Source of the DNA: Halospina denitrificans
GTDB taxonomy: Bacteria; Pseudomonadota; Gammaproteobacteria; Pseudomonadales; Oleiphilaceae
NCBI RefSeq assembly: GCF_004364635.1
Contig: NZ_SOAX01000001.1
Span: 700,864 to 764,863 of the forward strand
Direction of reading: 5' to 3'
Length of the DNA: 64,000 nt
Numbering within the stretch: the stretch's first letter is position 1; every line of letters starts with the position of its first letter. The notes beneath the pieces are model-generated. The model did no database searches. It worked only from the letters and a program-made list of their open reading frames with translations, and was not told the DNA's origin. Position numbers and translations under genes: made by a program. This document shows, piece by piece, positions 18,881-27,587 of the stretch.

Positions 18881-21004
18881 ATGGCGAGTGTCGCGTTCTC
18901 TGAGAAATACTTCGAAAGTCTGCTGAAGTTGACTCCAAAGGAGCAAAGTCAGGCCAATAAAGCGGTGATGCTTTTTCAGCAGGACCCGCAGCACGGGGGG
19001 CTGCATTACGAGAAGCTCACGGCCTTCAGGGACAATAAGCTTCGTTCAATTCGTGCAAACCAGGATGTACGCATCATCCTGGCGGCTGCCGAAAAAGAAG
19101 ATCTGTACCTAATGCTCTATGTTGATCACCACGAGCCTGCTTACGAATGGGCTGCCAAGCGTAAGGTGGAGATCAATCCCAACACGGGTAGCTTGCAGGT
19201 CTTCACCGTTGAAGAGAGGCCTCTGGAGGAGACTTCAAGGCAACCAGCTGCGCCTGAAAAACCAGGGCTGTTCGATACTATCCGGGATCGACAGTTGCTC
19301 CAGTTAGGTGTTCCTGAGGACGCTGTTGATTTGGTAAGGGCGATGAAAATAGAGGCGGATCTTGAAACCGCCCGCGAGCGTGATCAAATTCCGCCCGATG
19401 CTTATGAAGCGCTGTTTATGATTCTGGCGGGGGCAAGTTTTGAAGAAGCCTATAACGAGATCGTCCTGACCTCGCCTGACGTAGTGGATACTGAAGACTT
19501 TACGACCGCCCTTACGCGTCCAGAATCTCTGGCACATTTCACCGTTGCGGATAATGAACAAGCGCTCCAGGAGGTTCTCAACCAGTCCATTGAAAAATGG
19601 CGGGTGTTCCTGCATCCCATGCAGCGGCGTCTGGCAACTGGTAATAAGAATGGTCCGGTTCGAGTGCTTGGCGGGGCTGGCACGGGTAAAACGGTGGTTG
19701 CCATGCACCGGGCAAAGTGGTTAGCGGAGCACGTGGCGACCAAGTACTCTAGAGTTTTGTTTACCACTTTTACGCGCAACCTGGCCGCTGATATTCAGCA
19801 GAACCTGAATAAGATCTGTTCCAGTGAAGCTCTGGAACGCGTTGAGGTCATGAACCTGGACGCGTGGGTGATGAGCTTTCTCAAAAAGCAGGGGTATGAC
19901 TATGGGCTCCTCGCTGATGCGAAAGAAGAAAGACGCCTTTGGGAACAAGCTTATTCGGAAAAGCCAGCCAGTTCAGATTTGAGCATGGCTTTTTTCCAAG
20001 AGGAATGGGCCAGAGTCATTCAGCCGCAGTCTGTGAATAGCGTTGATGAATACAAGAAAGCATCACGGATTGGCCGCGGCACTCGTCTGAATCGACAACA
20101 GAGGGTCGAGATCTGGCCGGTCTTTGAGAGATACCGTCATTTGCTCGCTAGTAATCACCTGAAAGAAACGGATGATGTTTATCGGGACGCTCGTCATTTG
20201 CTGGAAGGCCAGCCCCAGCTTCGACCCAGTCTTTGTTCAGTAATTGTAGACGAGGCTCAGGACATGGGCGCTCAGGCATTTATGCTGGTTCGGGCCCTTG
20301 TGCCTCGGGCCCCAAACGATTTGTTTATCGTCGGAGATGGGCACCAGCGAATCTATGGGAAAAACAAGGTGGTGTTGGGGCAGTGCGGGATTGATATTCG
20401 GGGTCGCAGTGCGCGCCTAAAAGTAAATTACCGGACAACGGATGAAACCCGCCGACTCGCCGTCAGCATCCTGGAAGGCGTTGAAGTCGATGATCTCGAC
20501 GGGGGGAAAGATACCCAACAGTTTTACCATTCTCTAATGCACGGACCCGTTCCTGAGGTGAAGTGGTTCAGTTCGCTAGAAGAACAAGCGGACCAGGTCC
20601 TCACTGAGCTTGATGCAAATGGTCTTTCTCCAGAAGCTTGCTGCGTTATAGCGCGCACCCGTAACGAGGTAAGTGCGTTGAGATCCGCTCTGGAGAATCG
20701 ACATCAGACCTGCCATATCCTTGATGGGCGTAGCGCGAACACTCCGGCAGGCTCTCTTAATCTAGCGACGATGCACCGGGTTAAAGGTGTTGAGTTCGAT
20801 GCGGTTTTTGTAGCTTCTGTTAATGAGGGGCTTGTCCCCCTTAATCTCGTCATTAGATCCGCTGCCGATGCGGTGACGCGTCGCCAGCGGGAGAACGAAG
20901 AAAGAGCTCTTCTCTATGTAAGCCTTACGCGAGCAAGAAAACTGGCATTCATTTTTGGTTATGGAGCAATGAGTGAGTGGTTTGAAGCCAAGAAGGTGAC
21001 CTAA
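18881..21004 (+). CDS. UvrD/Rep-type helicase with N-terminal RelE/ParE-like domain
   Basis: 707 residues. The first ~105 residues match the RelE/YafQ/ParE toxin fold, including KLTAFRDNKLRSIRANQDVRI and DHHEPAYEWAAKR. The SF1A helicase follows: GGAGTGKTVVA at about 264, TTFTRNLA, VDEAQDMG, VGDGHQRIYG, VNYRTTDETR, MHRVKGVEFDAV and YVSLTRARK. This fusion is recurrent in defence loci; the toxin-like module may contact RNA or ribosomes or may only be a structural adaptor. It is the last + strand gene of the run. A short AAAGG/CCTTT inverted repeat follows in the 65-base convergent gap. No separate antitoxin is visible, so an autonomous toxin role is unlikely. Confidence 0.86.
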   Translation: MASVAFSEKYFESLLKLTPKEQSQANKAVMLFQQDPQHGGLHYEKLTAFRDNKLRSIRANQDVRIILAAAEKEDLYLMLYVDHHEPAYEWAAKRKVEINPNTGSLQVFTVEERPLEETSRQPAAPEKPGLFDTIRDRQLLQLGVPEDAVDLVRAMKIEADLETARERDQIPPDAYEALFMILAGASFEEAYNEIVLTSPDVVDTEDFTTALTRPESLAHFTVADNEQALQEVLNQSIEKWRVFLHPMQRRLATGNKNGPVRVLGGAGTGKTVVAMHRAKWLAEHVATKYSRVLFTTFTRNLAADIQQNLNKICSSEALERVEVMNLDAWVMSFLKKQGYDYGLLADAKEERRLWEQAYSEKPASSDLSMAFFQEEWARVIQPQSVNSVDEYKKASRIGRGTRLNRQQRVEIWPVFERYRHLLASNHLKETDDVYRDARHLLEGQPQLRPSLCSVIVDEAQDMGAQAFMLVRALVPRAPNDLFIVGDGHQRIYGKNKVVLGQCGIDIRGRSARLKVNYRTTDETRRLAVSILEGVEVDDLDGGKDTQQFYHSLMHGPVPEVKWFSSLEEQADQVLTELDANGLSPEACCVIARTRNEVSALRSALENRHQTCHILDGRSANTPAGSLNLATMHRVKGVEFDAVFVASVNEGLVPLNLVIRSAADAVTRRQRENEERALLYVSLTRARKLAFIFGYGAMSEWFEAKKVT

Positions 21005-21069
21005 TGAATGATGTGGAGAAGTAAAGGATTTTCCTTTTGGATCGTTGAAAAGCCTGCTATCCGGATTGA

Positions 21070-22722
21070 TTATTGCTCGCGATCAACGTCTACGATCTCT
21101 CCCACTTTGTCAAAACTTAGACCATAAGCTACTGATAGACGATCCCAGTCGTCTTGTGGAAGCCCTGGGGCAATAATATTGTCGGGCAAGGTCAGTCGTT
21201 TTGGCGATAGCCTTAGGAAGGCTGCTCTGGGGTGATGCTGAACTTGTTCATTGATCTGCTTGTAAAAAGGCATCCTCGTGCCGCCACCGGTGAGGAAGAA
21301 AGGAGTGTTTCTTAGAGCTTCTTCATGCCACCCGCCGTCATGGTGCGCTTTCAGCAGCGTGTTGTCTTGGATCAGTTCTTTTATGGCGATCTTAAAATCC
21401 AGGTCTGGGTTGCTTCTGTTATCCTTGTTATGGACTTCTACGCCGGTAAAGTAGTCTGAGCAGGTTCCCGGAACCCTTTGGTGTTTGCCGAGCGAGTTGA
21501 GCTCATCACTAATTGCGCTCTCTAATTCTGGATATTTTGTTTCTGAAGCTTTAAAAACCTTTTGCCACCATAAAAGTCTGGCTTTGTGAAGGTTGATTAC
21601 CCCCAAAGGATCCACTGACTTCACGTAAAACAGAAATTCGGGTTCTGTCTTCTCCGTTCTAACTTTAAATAAGGCACAGTCCACGGTTCCCGCGCCTATA
21701 TCCGTCAGAAGGAAAAGATTCTGAGCATTTGGATCGAACGCATCCGATCTTACGTATCCGTAGACTTGGGCCGAGATTTCCGGAACTGGGTAGACCTCAA
21801 TATCTTCAGATTCGGTCGGCTTTCCCTTGCCAGCGATCAGGTCATTTGCCCGGCTGAGAGCCAGGTCAGCGTTTTCGGAATTTATTTCCTCTGGGATCCG
21901 GGCGGCTAAAATCCACGCAGCCCAAGCTATATGAGTAATGCGATCGGCATAGGTGCTTTTCTCTGTGGAGGGTGTCCCAATGTTAATGCTCCATAACAAG
22001 TTCGAATTCTTATAGGTGGAGTAATGCTCTTCAAAAAACCAGCCTCTGATGCGTTGTATCGCTAACGCTAGATATCCGATAACTCGTAATTTAGCCTCCT
22101 TGGTTGGACTCTCTTTCATCAACTGGAGTTTCAGATCGCCCCGGTAAGTATGGGAAGAGCCTTCTAGAGCCCAAGCGTTATGGTGTTCGTATAAACGAGT
22201 TGGGAGTAGGTATTGTTCAATGCCTTGGCTATCGAAAAAAGGTACTGCGTAATGCTTCTGCAGGTTTCGGTCGCCAATAACTGCTTTCAGAGATGAGGTT
22301 CCAAGGTCTAGGCCAAGAAATAGTTCTTGTTCGGTTTGCTTTTCTGGATCAGATAGGGCAATACAGGTTTCTGTTCCTGATTTATTCAGATGAAGCAAAT
22401 CGGGAGTAAAAGTGCGTTCGTCAGCTCCAAATCTAGGTTTAGCTTCCGCGCTAACTTTTAAGGAGAAGGGTTTTGAATTGGCGGAACGCTTTGACTGTTG
22501 AGGCCTTTCTCGGTTTTCAGCTATATTCAGTTTTTTTCGAGGAGTATCTGAAGCTTTAGTAGACTTCTTTGTCGTTTTAGAAATGGATGGCTTCGAGCCA
22601 GCCTCTGTTTGCTCCTTAGAGGGCTTGCTTTCGTGGCTAGATTCTTTTGAAGGCTTGCGTTTCTTCGGTAATTCTTCGCCGGCTTCCTCAAATGCTTCAA
22701 TTAAGGCTTTCTTCATATTCAT
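21070..22722 (-). CDS. Hsp70/actin-fold ATPase with Lys/Ser-rich N-terminus
   Basis: 550 residues. Residues ~18-95 are a low-complexity Lys/Ser/Pro/Glu linker, probably disordered. The ATPase follows: phosphate-1 motif FLGLDLGTSSLKAVIG at 135-150, phosphate-2 motif TDIGAGTVDCALF at about 340, and adenosine motif FFLTGGGTRMPF at about 472. There is no obvious Hsp70 substrate-binding domain, so this is an actin/Hsp70 ATPase head rather than a DnaK chaperone. It begins 12 bases after the RapA-like helicase stop, with a GGGAGAT ribosome site, so the two form an operon. Base composition is visibly more AT-rich than in the core genes. The role is unknown; its consistent partner in this locus is the helicase. 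Confidence 0.82.
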   Translation of the reverse strand: MNMKKALIEAFEEAGEELPKKRKPSKESSHESKPSKEQTEAGSKPSISKTTKKSTKASDTPRKKLNIAENRERPQQSKRSANSKPFSLKVSAEAKPRFGADERTFTPDLLHLNKSGTETCIALSDPEKQTEQELFLGLDLGTSSLKAVIGDRNLQKHYAVPFFDSQGIEQYLLPTRLYEHHNAWALEGSSHTYRGDLKLQLMKESPTKEAKLRVIGYLALAIQRIRGWFFEEHYSTYKNSNLLWSINIGTPSTEKSTYADRITHIAWAAWILAARIPEEINSENADLALSRANDLIAGKGKPTESEDIEVYPVPEISAQVYGYVRSDAFDPNAQNLFLLTDIGAGTVDCALFKVRTEKTEPEFLFYVKSVDPLGVINLHKARLLWWQKVFKASETKYPELESAISDELNSLGKHQRVPGTCSDYFTGVEVHNKDNRSNPDLDFKIAIKELIQDNTLLKAHHDGGWHEEALRNTPFFLTGGGTRMPFYKQINEQVQHHPRAAFLRLSPKRLTLPDNIIAPGLPQDDWDRLSVAYGLSFDKVGEIVDVDREQ

Positions 22723-22734
22723 TGGTAAATCTCC

Positions 22735-25700
22735 CTATTTTATTTTTATTACTCCGCCGGCTACAAAATGAGATTTGACCGAAACTTTTTGGCGCTTCTT
22801 TAGCTCTTCGATTCTGTCCGTCAATCTTGTTTTCAGCTTTTTTAGCTTACCTTCCTCCGGAGCAACCATCCGTAGCTTTTTCTGATCGCCACTTTGTCGG
22901 TACGTCTCAATTCTTTCCTGTATCTTTTGCGTCTGATTGCTGAGTCTTTTCTCGAGAGTTGCAATCATCATCTTGACGCGATCTTGGTTTTCTCGGTCCA
23001 TTGCGTTGGAGTATCTCTTGAAGTCCTCTTCTAATTCTTCTCTTGTTTCGTCGAAGACGTCAACAGCGTATTCTGTATCTATCTCATTTCTTGCAGCATT
23101 CCAGTCAGAGCCCTTTAACGCTGCCGTGTTTACGACAAACTCGGCGTCATCGCTAGATAAGCTCTCCATTGTTTCCAGATTCTTTACGACATAAGAGAGT
23201 CTTTCAGTATCCAGTGCCCCGGAAATCGACCAACGAGCGATCGCGTATACATATACGCCATTGCTTATCTGGCCAACCTCTATTCTGGGAACTTCCATAG
23301 CATGGATGGCATAGTCGGTTGCACCGGCTGGTTTGGCCGATAATCCTTTAGTGACAAAACGGGTCAACGGGTGATCCTGTGTGATCTTTTCACACCTTGA
23401 GGATGAGATCCCTTGTTTGTTGCAGAAAAACAGTGGCTTGGGCTTATAGCTCAGGATCTGTGTCTTCCCGTGGAGGTTATTGTGCGTAATAAACTCAGAG
23501 AGATCGGTGCGACCGGCCGTGGAGAGTTCGCAGAAATAACACTCAGCGTCGTCAGCTTGTATAAGGCGGGAACCTGGGTAGTTTTCAGTCAAGTAATCCC
23601 TGATGTAGAGGAAAAGGTCATCACCTTGGATGTACCTGCCCAACTCCTGGGCTGCTCGAACCTTGTTCTGTATAAAGTCTCCGTGAGCAATGAGCTGAGG
23701 AGCAGCCTCTTCTAGTTCTGTTTGCTGTTTAAGTTTGTTTTCCAACGCCATCGCAGTTTGTTCGATGCGTTCTTTTTCCTGTTCGGCATTTAGCTCATGG
23801 GTTAAGAGATCCTTTGTCAGTTGGTGTATTTGGTCTCCCAGAAGCGTTTCCATGCTTCCCATGGCGACTTTAAAGATATCAAGACGTTCCAGGAGTCTTG
23901 TGTATACGCGTTCATCAATGGAGTCCTCATAAATAAGATTCCAAATATTTATACGCTCGGCTGCTTGCCCGATACGATCAATCCGGCCAATGCGTTGTTC
24001 GATTTTCATTGGGTTCCAGGGCAAATCATAGTTGATCAGCATGCTGGAAAACTGTAAGTCAACACCTTCAGCGGCAACTTCTGAGGAGAGAAGAATTTGT
24101 TGGTCGTCACGTTCCTGAAATTCACGAATAATCGGATTCTTGTCCATTCCGCCATGGAGAACCACAGATCCGACGTTATCCTCACTCAACCTCTCGTTCA
24201 GGTAGTACAAGGTCTCTTTATAAAAAGCGAAAAGAATAATTTTTTTCTGCGGATATTGTTTCCAGTATTTCTTTAAGTTGTTGATAAGCGTGTTATATTT
24301 AGAGTCATTGGCTTTTAATTGGTCATAGCTGCCGACTTCCTGACTAATGTGCACGAGCTCTTCCATCAAGGAGCTCATTTGAGTCGGTTCGTCCGCATCA
24401 GCTTCGAGGTCCTGTCCGTCTAGCTCATAGATTATCTCTTCTATTTCTTTTTCCTGCTGGGTCAGCTTTCGCTGCCATGCTCGGCAGGCAGCAGGCATTG
24501 AGCTTGCCATCTGCCGTTGTGGGATCGTAAGGATGAACCCCGTAGCCAGGCTATTATCTGCACAGTAAGAACGGACTTTGTGAGTAACCCGCTCGTAGAA
24601 ATCTTGCTCCACGTCGCTCATCTTCGTGGAGAGAGCAGCGGGCATCCGCAGGACCCGATTTTCCGTCACGTCTCTTTTTAAGGTCCTGCTAACTACCTTG
24701 TTCAGAGGGTTAATTCTGTCAATTTGATTGGCGACTTCCGAACGCACCTGTGGCTCTGTTAACTCCTCCTCTGACGGGATATTGTTCTCGAGATACTCAA
24801 TTTGAAGGCTTTCTCCGAAGATTGATCGGTCATTTGCCTCTCCAAGCGCAGTAGTGAAATCTTCTGGTTTTGCCGTTCCCGCTAAGACTTTATCTCTCAG
24901 ACCGACGAGGGGTGCGTTTGAGTGAAGGGTTTCTTCTAGAGCTGACTCGTAAGGGAATGCATCTTCGTCAAGTAGATTGAGGAGGTTAAACAAATCCCGG
25001 TTATGCAGTTGAACTGGTGTGGCTGACAGCATAACGAGGTTTTCGGATACTGGTCTCAGCAGCTTGCCAAATTTATGAGTTTGCGAGCTTTCATTTCGTA
25101 AATAATGGGCTTCATCGACGATCGCTAGATCGAGTAAGGGTGTTTCTGTTCCGAGTTGATCTAACAAACGCCCAAGCTTGGCGGCACCGTTTTTGGAGTC
25201 ACTTTCTTCAAACCCGCGTGGTGGGCGTAATCCTTGTAGACTGGCGACCAAAGCGAATTCTTCGTTGGGTCTAGCTGACGCGGATTCCAGTTTTTTGTGA
25301 AGCTCAGACGCATCCACGATATCAGCGTTTACTCCAAAACGTGCTGCCAGCTCCTGGACCCATTTCTCTCTGAGCATAGCCGGGCATACGATTAGAATTC
25401 GTCGAGCGTCCATGCGCGCTCTTAGCTCAGTCCATATGAGGCCTGCTTCTATGGTCTTACCCAAACCGACCTCATCTGCGATGAGAATGCCATTGCTGGG
25501 CGAATCCAGGAAGTTTAGTACTGGTTTGAACTGATAGCCGAGGAAGTGGGTATTAGTGGTGTTAAGGCTGTATATTAAGTTTGCGAGCTTACCGCTCAGG
25601 CGACGGTATGTGATTTCTTTTCTTAGGTGGTGAACACCGCCGAAAAGTCCGCGTTCAAATCTTTCATAGTCACTGAGCGGTTCATCTTCGATAGGTTCGA

Positions 25701-25884
25701 GGCTAGAGACGAGGATGGCCTCTTGAGGTTCATTGTCGAATGCTACGTAAACCCGTGGTCGACGCTCCGTACCGTCGGTTCGATTGGTTACCGTCCCTAT
25801 TCGGTCAGGTGCTGTGACAACTCTAACTCGGGAACCGGGGGTTATTATTTTTGATGGCCAGTTCTCCATGGGGGAATGCTCCAA
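22735..25884 (-). CDS. RapA-like SNF2 helicase
   Basis: 1049 residues. A short N-terminal beta-rich region (GSRVRVVTAPDRIGTV) resembles the RapA Tudor-like domain. The SNF2 core follows: ADEVGLGKTIEAGLIW at about 135-150, VDEAHYLRN at about 256, SATPVQLHNRDLF, SSEVAAEGVDLQF and QRIGRIDRIGQ. Long charged stretches near 700-750 and 950-1030 look like coiled coils. Unlike true RapA, it is not a conserved housekeeping gene and sits in an AT-rich island beside an Hsp70-like ATPase. It is the first gene of a two-gene - strand operon converging on the defence run. Its second SNF2 motor is clearly distinct from the DrmD-like one at 775, so this is not a recent duplicate. Confidence 0.86.
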   Translation of the reverse strand: MEHSPMENWPSKIITPGSRVRVVTAPDRIGTVTNRTDGTERRPRVYVAFDNEPQEAILVSSLEPIEDEPLSDYERFERGLFGGVHHLRKEITYRRLSGKLANLIYSLNTTNTHFLGYQFKPVLNFLDSPSNGILIADEVGLGKTIEAGLIWTELRARMDARRILIVCPAMLREKWVQELAARFGVNADIVDASELHKKLESASARPNEEFALVASLQGLRPPRGFEESDSKNGAAKLGRLLDQLGTETPLLDLAIVDEAHYLRNESSQTHKFGKLLRPVSENLVMLSATPVQLHNRDLFNLLNLLDEDAFPYESALEETLHSNAPLVGLRDKVLAGTAKPEDFTTALGEANDRSIFGESLQIEYLENNIPSEEELTEPQVRSEVANQIDRINPLNKVVSRTLKRDVTENRVLRMPAALSTKMSDVEQDFYERVTHKVRSYCADNSLATGFILTIPQRQMASSMPAACRAWQRKLTQQEKEIEEIIYELDGQDLEADADEPTQMSSLMEELVHISQEVGSYDQLKANDSKYNTLINNLKKYWKQYPQKKIILFAFYKETLYYLNERLSEDNVGSVVLHGGMDKNPIIREFQERDDQQILLSSEVAAEGVDLQFSSMLINYDLPWNPMKIEQRIGRIDRIGQAAERINIWNLIYEDSIDERVYTRLLERLDIFKVAMGSMETLLGDQIHQLTKDLLTHELNAEQEKERIEQTAMALENKLKQQTELEEAAPQLIAHGDFIQNKVRAAQELGRYIQGDDLFLYIRDYLTENYPGSRLIQADDAECYFCELSTAGRTDLSEFITHNNLHGKTQILSYKPKPLFFCNKQGISSSRCEKITQDHPLTRFVTKGLSAKPAGATDYAIHAMEVPRIEVGQISNGVYVYAIARWSISGALDTERLSYVVKNLETMESLSSDDAEFVVNTAALKGSDWNAARNEIDTEYAVDVFDETREELEEDFKRYSNAMDRENQDRVKMMIATLEKRLSNQTQKIQERIETYRQSGDQKKLRMVAPEEGKLKKLKTRLTDRIEELKKRQKVSVKSHFVAGGVIKIK

Positions 25885-26086
25885 ATGGCTCTACACCGAC
25901 ATTCGCTTCTCAGAATCAAGGGGGCTCATGATGTCTGACTCGGATGTCCAGTGCTTTTTTGATGGCTGAAGCGATTGCGGTACGACAATCATGTTTCCGA
26001 CAAAAGTGTAGTGATTTTTTCCAACTTACCATACTGGTTCCAGTCGATGGCTATTCTCAGAATTGGTCTACAAAGCGGAGCCTGAA

Positions 26087-26413
26087 ATGCAAGTCCCACG
26101 CCCCACCGACCACTGCCAACTCTGTAACCGCTCCGGCCTCCCCGTAACCAAACACCACCTCATCCCCAGAGGCGTCCATCGCCGCAAACGCTTCCGCAAA
26201 GCCTTCGATCTCGAAGACCGCCTGACGCGCATCCTCTGGGTGTGCCGCCCCTGCCATAACGCCATTCACGCGGCCCGAAGCGAGCAGGAGCTGGCGATGC
26301 ATTACAACACCCGGGAGAAGCTGCTGGAGATTCCGGAGCTGCGCGATTTCGTGGATTGGATCCAGCACAAGCCGCCAGGGTTCAAGCCCAAGCAGCGGCC
26401 GGCGAAGGGATAG
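26087..26413 (+). CDS. HNH endonuclease-family protein
   Basis: 108 residues from ATG 26087, chosen because GGAG lies eight bases upstream; a TTG at 26063 is an alternative. Zinc/HNH signature: CQLC near the start, KHHLIPRG, then CRPCHNAIH, that is CxxC...HH...CxxC...H. This is the small single-domain HNH family common in gammaproteobacteria; its substrate is unknown. Codon use is GC-rich like the core genome, so it probably lies just outside the island even though it adjoins it. It could be a defence nuclease, but nothing here ties it to the + strand system. Confidence 0.8.
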   Translation: MQVPRPTDHCQLCNRSGLPVTKHHLIPRGVHRRKRFRKAFDLEDRLTRILWVCRPCHNAIHAARSEQELAMHYNTREKLLEIPELRDFVDWIQHKPPGFKPKQRPAKG

Positions 26414-26484
26414 CTGTGTTGCAGTGATACAGGCTTAAGTGCGCGCCGCGCTCGGGGTGTGATGGCTCTGCCAATTCCTGTTGC

Positions 26485-26736
26485 ATGAGGGCTGCGATGA
26501 CGACCAAGTACCTGCTCACCTTCCCACCCACTGGTACAACATCCAGGCGGATCTGTCGCAGCCGCTGCCGCGAGGAGAGCAAGGCCGAGACCATCGTGTT
26601 CAACCTCTGCGGCCACGGGCACTTCGGTATGGCGGCCTACACGGCCTACTTCGAGGGCGACCTGCGTGACCATGAGTACAGTGATGAGGAGTTGGCGATG
26701 GCGTTGTCGGGGTTGCCCAGCTTTAATGAAGGGTGA
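26485..26736 (+). pseudogene. remnant of a TrpB-like (TrpB2) gene, deleted and frameshifted
   Basis: Two ends of a TrpB2-type tryptophan synthase beta-like enzyme are fused. Starting at ATG 26497 one reads TKYLL; a neighbouring frame then continues LPTHWYNIQADLSQPLP, the usual N-terminus of the family. The original frame then resumes with KAETIVFNLCGHGHFGMAAYTAYFEGDL and the acidic EYSDEEL tail, which is the family C-terminus. About 350 internal residues, including the PLP lysine region, are gone and at least one frameshift is present. No functional product is expected. The flanking 26414-26484 shows nothing further. Confidence 0.75.
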
Positions 26737-26756
26737 GTGGTATGGAAGGGAACCGA

Positions 26757-26802
26757 CCGTTCCCGGCCAGCCCAAAGATGTCACCGTATCCACGGGCTTG
26801 GA
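26757..26802 (-). pseudogene. duplicated 3' scrap of an NAD(P)-binding protein gene
   Basis: These 46 bases match, with substitutions, bases 27592-27637 at the 3' end of the downstream NAD(P)-binding gene. Read on the - strand the scrap gives LQARGYGDIFGLAGNG against VQTREYDDIVRLAGNG in the intact gene. The similarity stops sharply on both sides. The lipoprotein gene at 26862 lies between the two copies, so this looks like debris of a duplication or recombination. The rest of 26803-26861 contains only the AGGAGG site of the lipoprotein gene. Confidence 0.6.
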
Positions 26803-26861
26803 GTTCTGGCTGCGCTCCCTATGGCCGGTGAGCAAGGCGTTATTCACAGGAGGTAAAGGCC

Positions 26862-27521
26862 ATGCACCGTATGCTTTCAGTGTTGTTGGCGGCAATGTTG
26901 GTTGGGTGCGCCAGCCATCAAGACCCTTCATCCAGCCTCGTGGCGAAAGAGGTGAGAGTCACAGGCTTTTACGTCGACTCTCAGCAGGATCTGTTACTGG
27001 TATCGACCACCCAAAGGGAGATGTACTTTTTTCGCATCGATCCAGATTTTGGAAAAGCACTTAAATTAAGCAGGGAGATTCTTTTTAAGCCAAGTTTTAA
27101 AAATTTTAAACTGGATAATAGTAACCGCGTAATGGGCACTGTGGAGCTCGTCGTTGCAGAGGAAGATCTCACTGGTGAACAGACCGGAAAATTAAGACAG
27201 CTGGGCTTCAGAAGGGACGACTCCCTCAGTCCTTCAGGTCAGCTGACTCTTACAACGAACCTGAGAGGTAAAAGGGGTGAGGTAAGAGGCGGTGATCTGC
27301 CATGGGCGGAGCTGGAAGAACCGTTCCCCATTCGTGTTGAGTTTGAGCAATGGTCACTACCTTCTAAGGCAGAAGAGATAATCGTTAAAAGCGGAGAGGT
27401 TCTGGTTCCTATAGGCAAGGCTATTGGAGGGGCGACCTTGAAACTCGTAGCCGTTGGACCTGTCTTTGTCGTTGGGGTCGGTCTTCTTACTTGGTACGGA
27501 ATATCTGCTGATCACCCATAA
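26862..27521 (+). CDS. predicted lipoprotein of unknown function
   Basis: 219 residues with a type II signal peptide (LLAAMLVGC, lipid-modified Cys at 16) and a strong AGGAGG ribosome site. The mature part is mixed alpha/beta and includes YFFRIDPDFGKALKLSREI. The last ~40 residues form a hydrophobic Gly/Val-rich segment that could be a membrane anchor. I do not recognise the family. The body of the gene is more AT-rich than its neighbours and it is bracketed by two copies of the same 3' gene fragment, so it may be a recent arrival. Confidence 0.65.
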   Translation: MHRMLSVLLAAMLVGCASHQDPSSSLVAKEVRVTGFYVDSQQDLLLVSTTQREMYFFRIDPDFGKALKLSREILFKPSFKNFKLDNSNRVMGTVELVVAEEDLTGEQTGKLRQLGFRRDDSLSPSGQLTLTTNLRGKRGEVRGGDLPWAELEEPFPIRVEFEQWSLPSKAEEIIVKSGEVLVPIGKAIGGATLKLVAVGPVFVVGVGLLTWYGISADHP

Positions 27522-27587
27522 AACAAAAAAGAGCCACCCCTTGATGTTGCCCACCTCCAATGAAGTGTGAGCCGTATTGAGCGGGTC

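Noticed and set aside
21070-22722. DnaK chaperone
   Set aside because: Only the actin/Hsp70 ATPase head is present, with no substrate-binding domain and no dnaJ/grpE neighbours.
26302-26931. 209-residue - strand ORF across the pseudogene zone
   Set aside because: It only links the antisense of the trpB remnant and the duplicated 3' scrap; no coherent protein.
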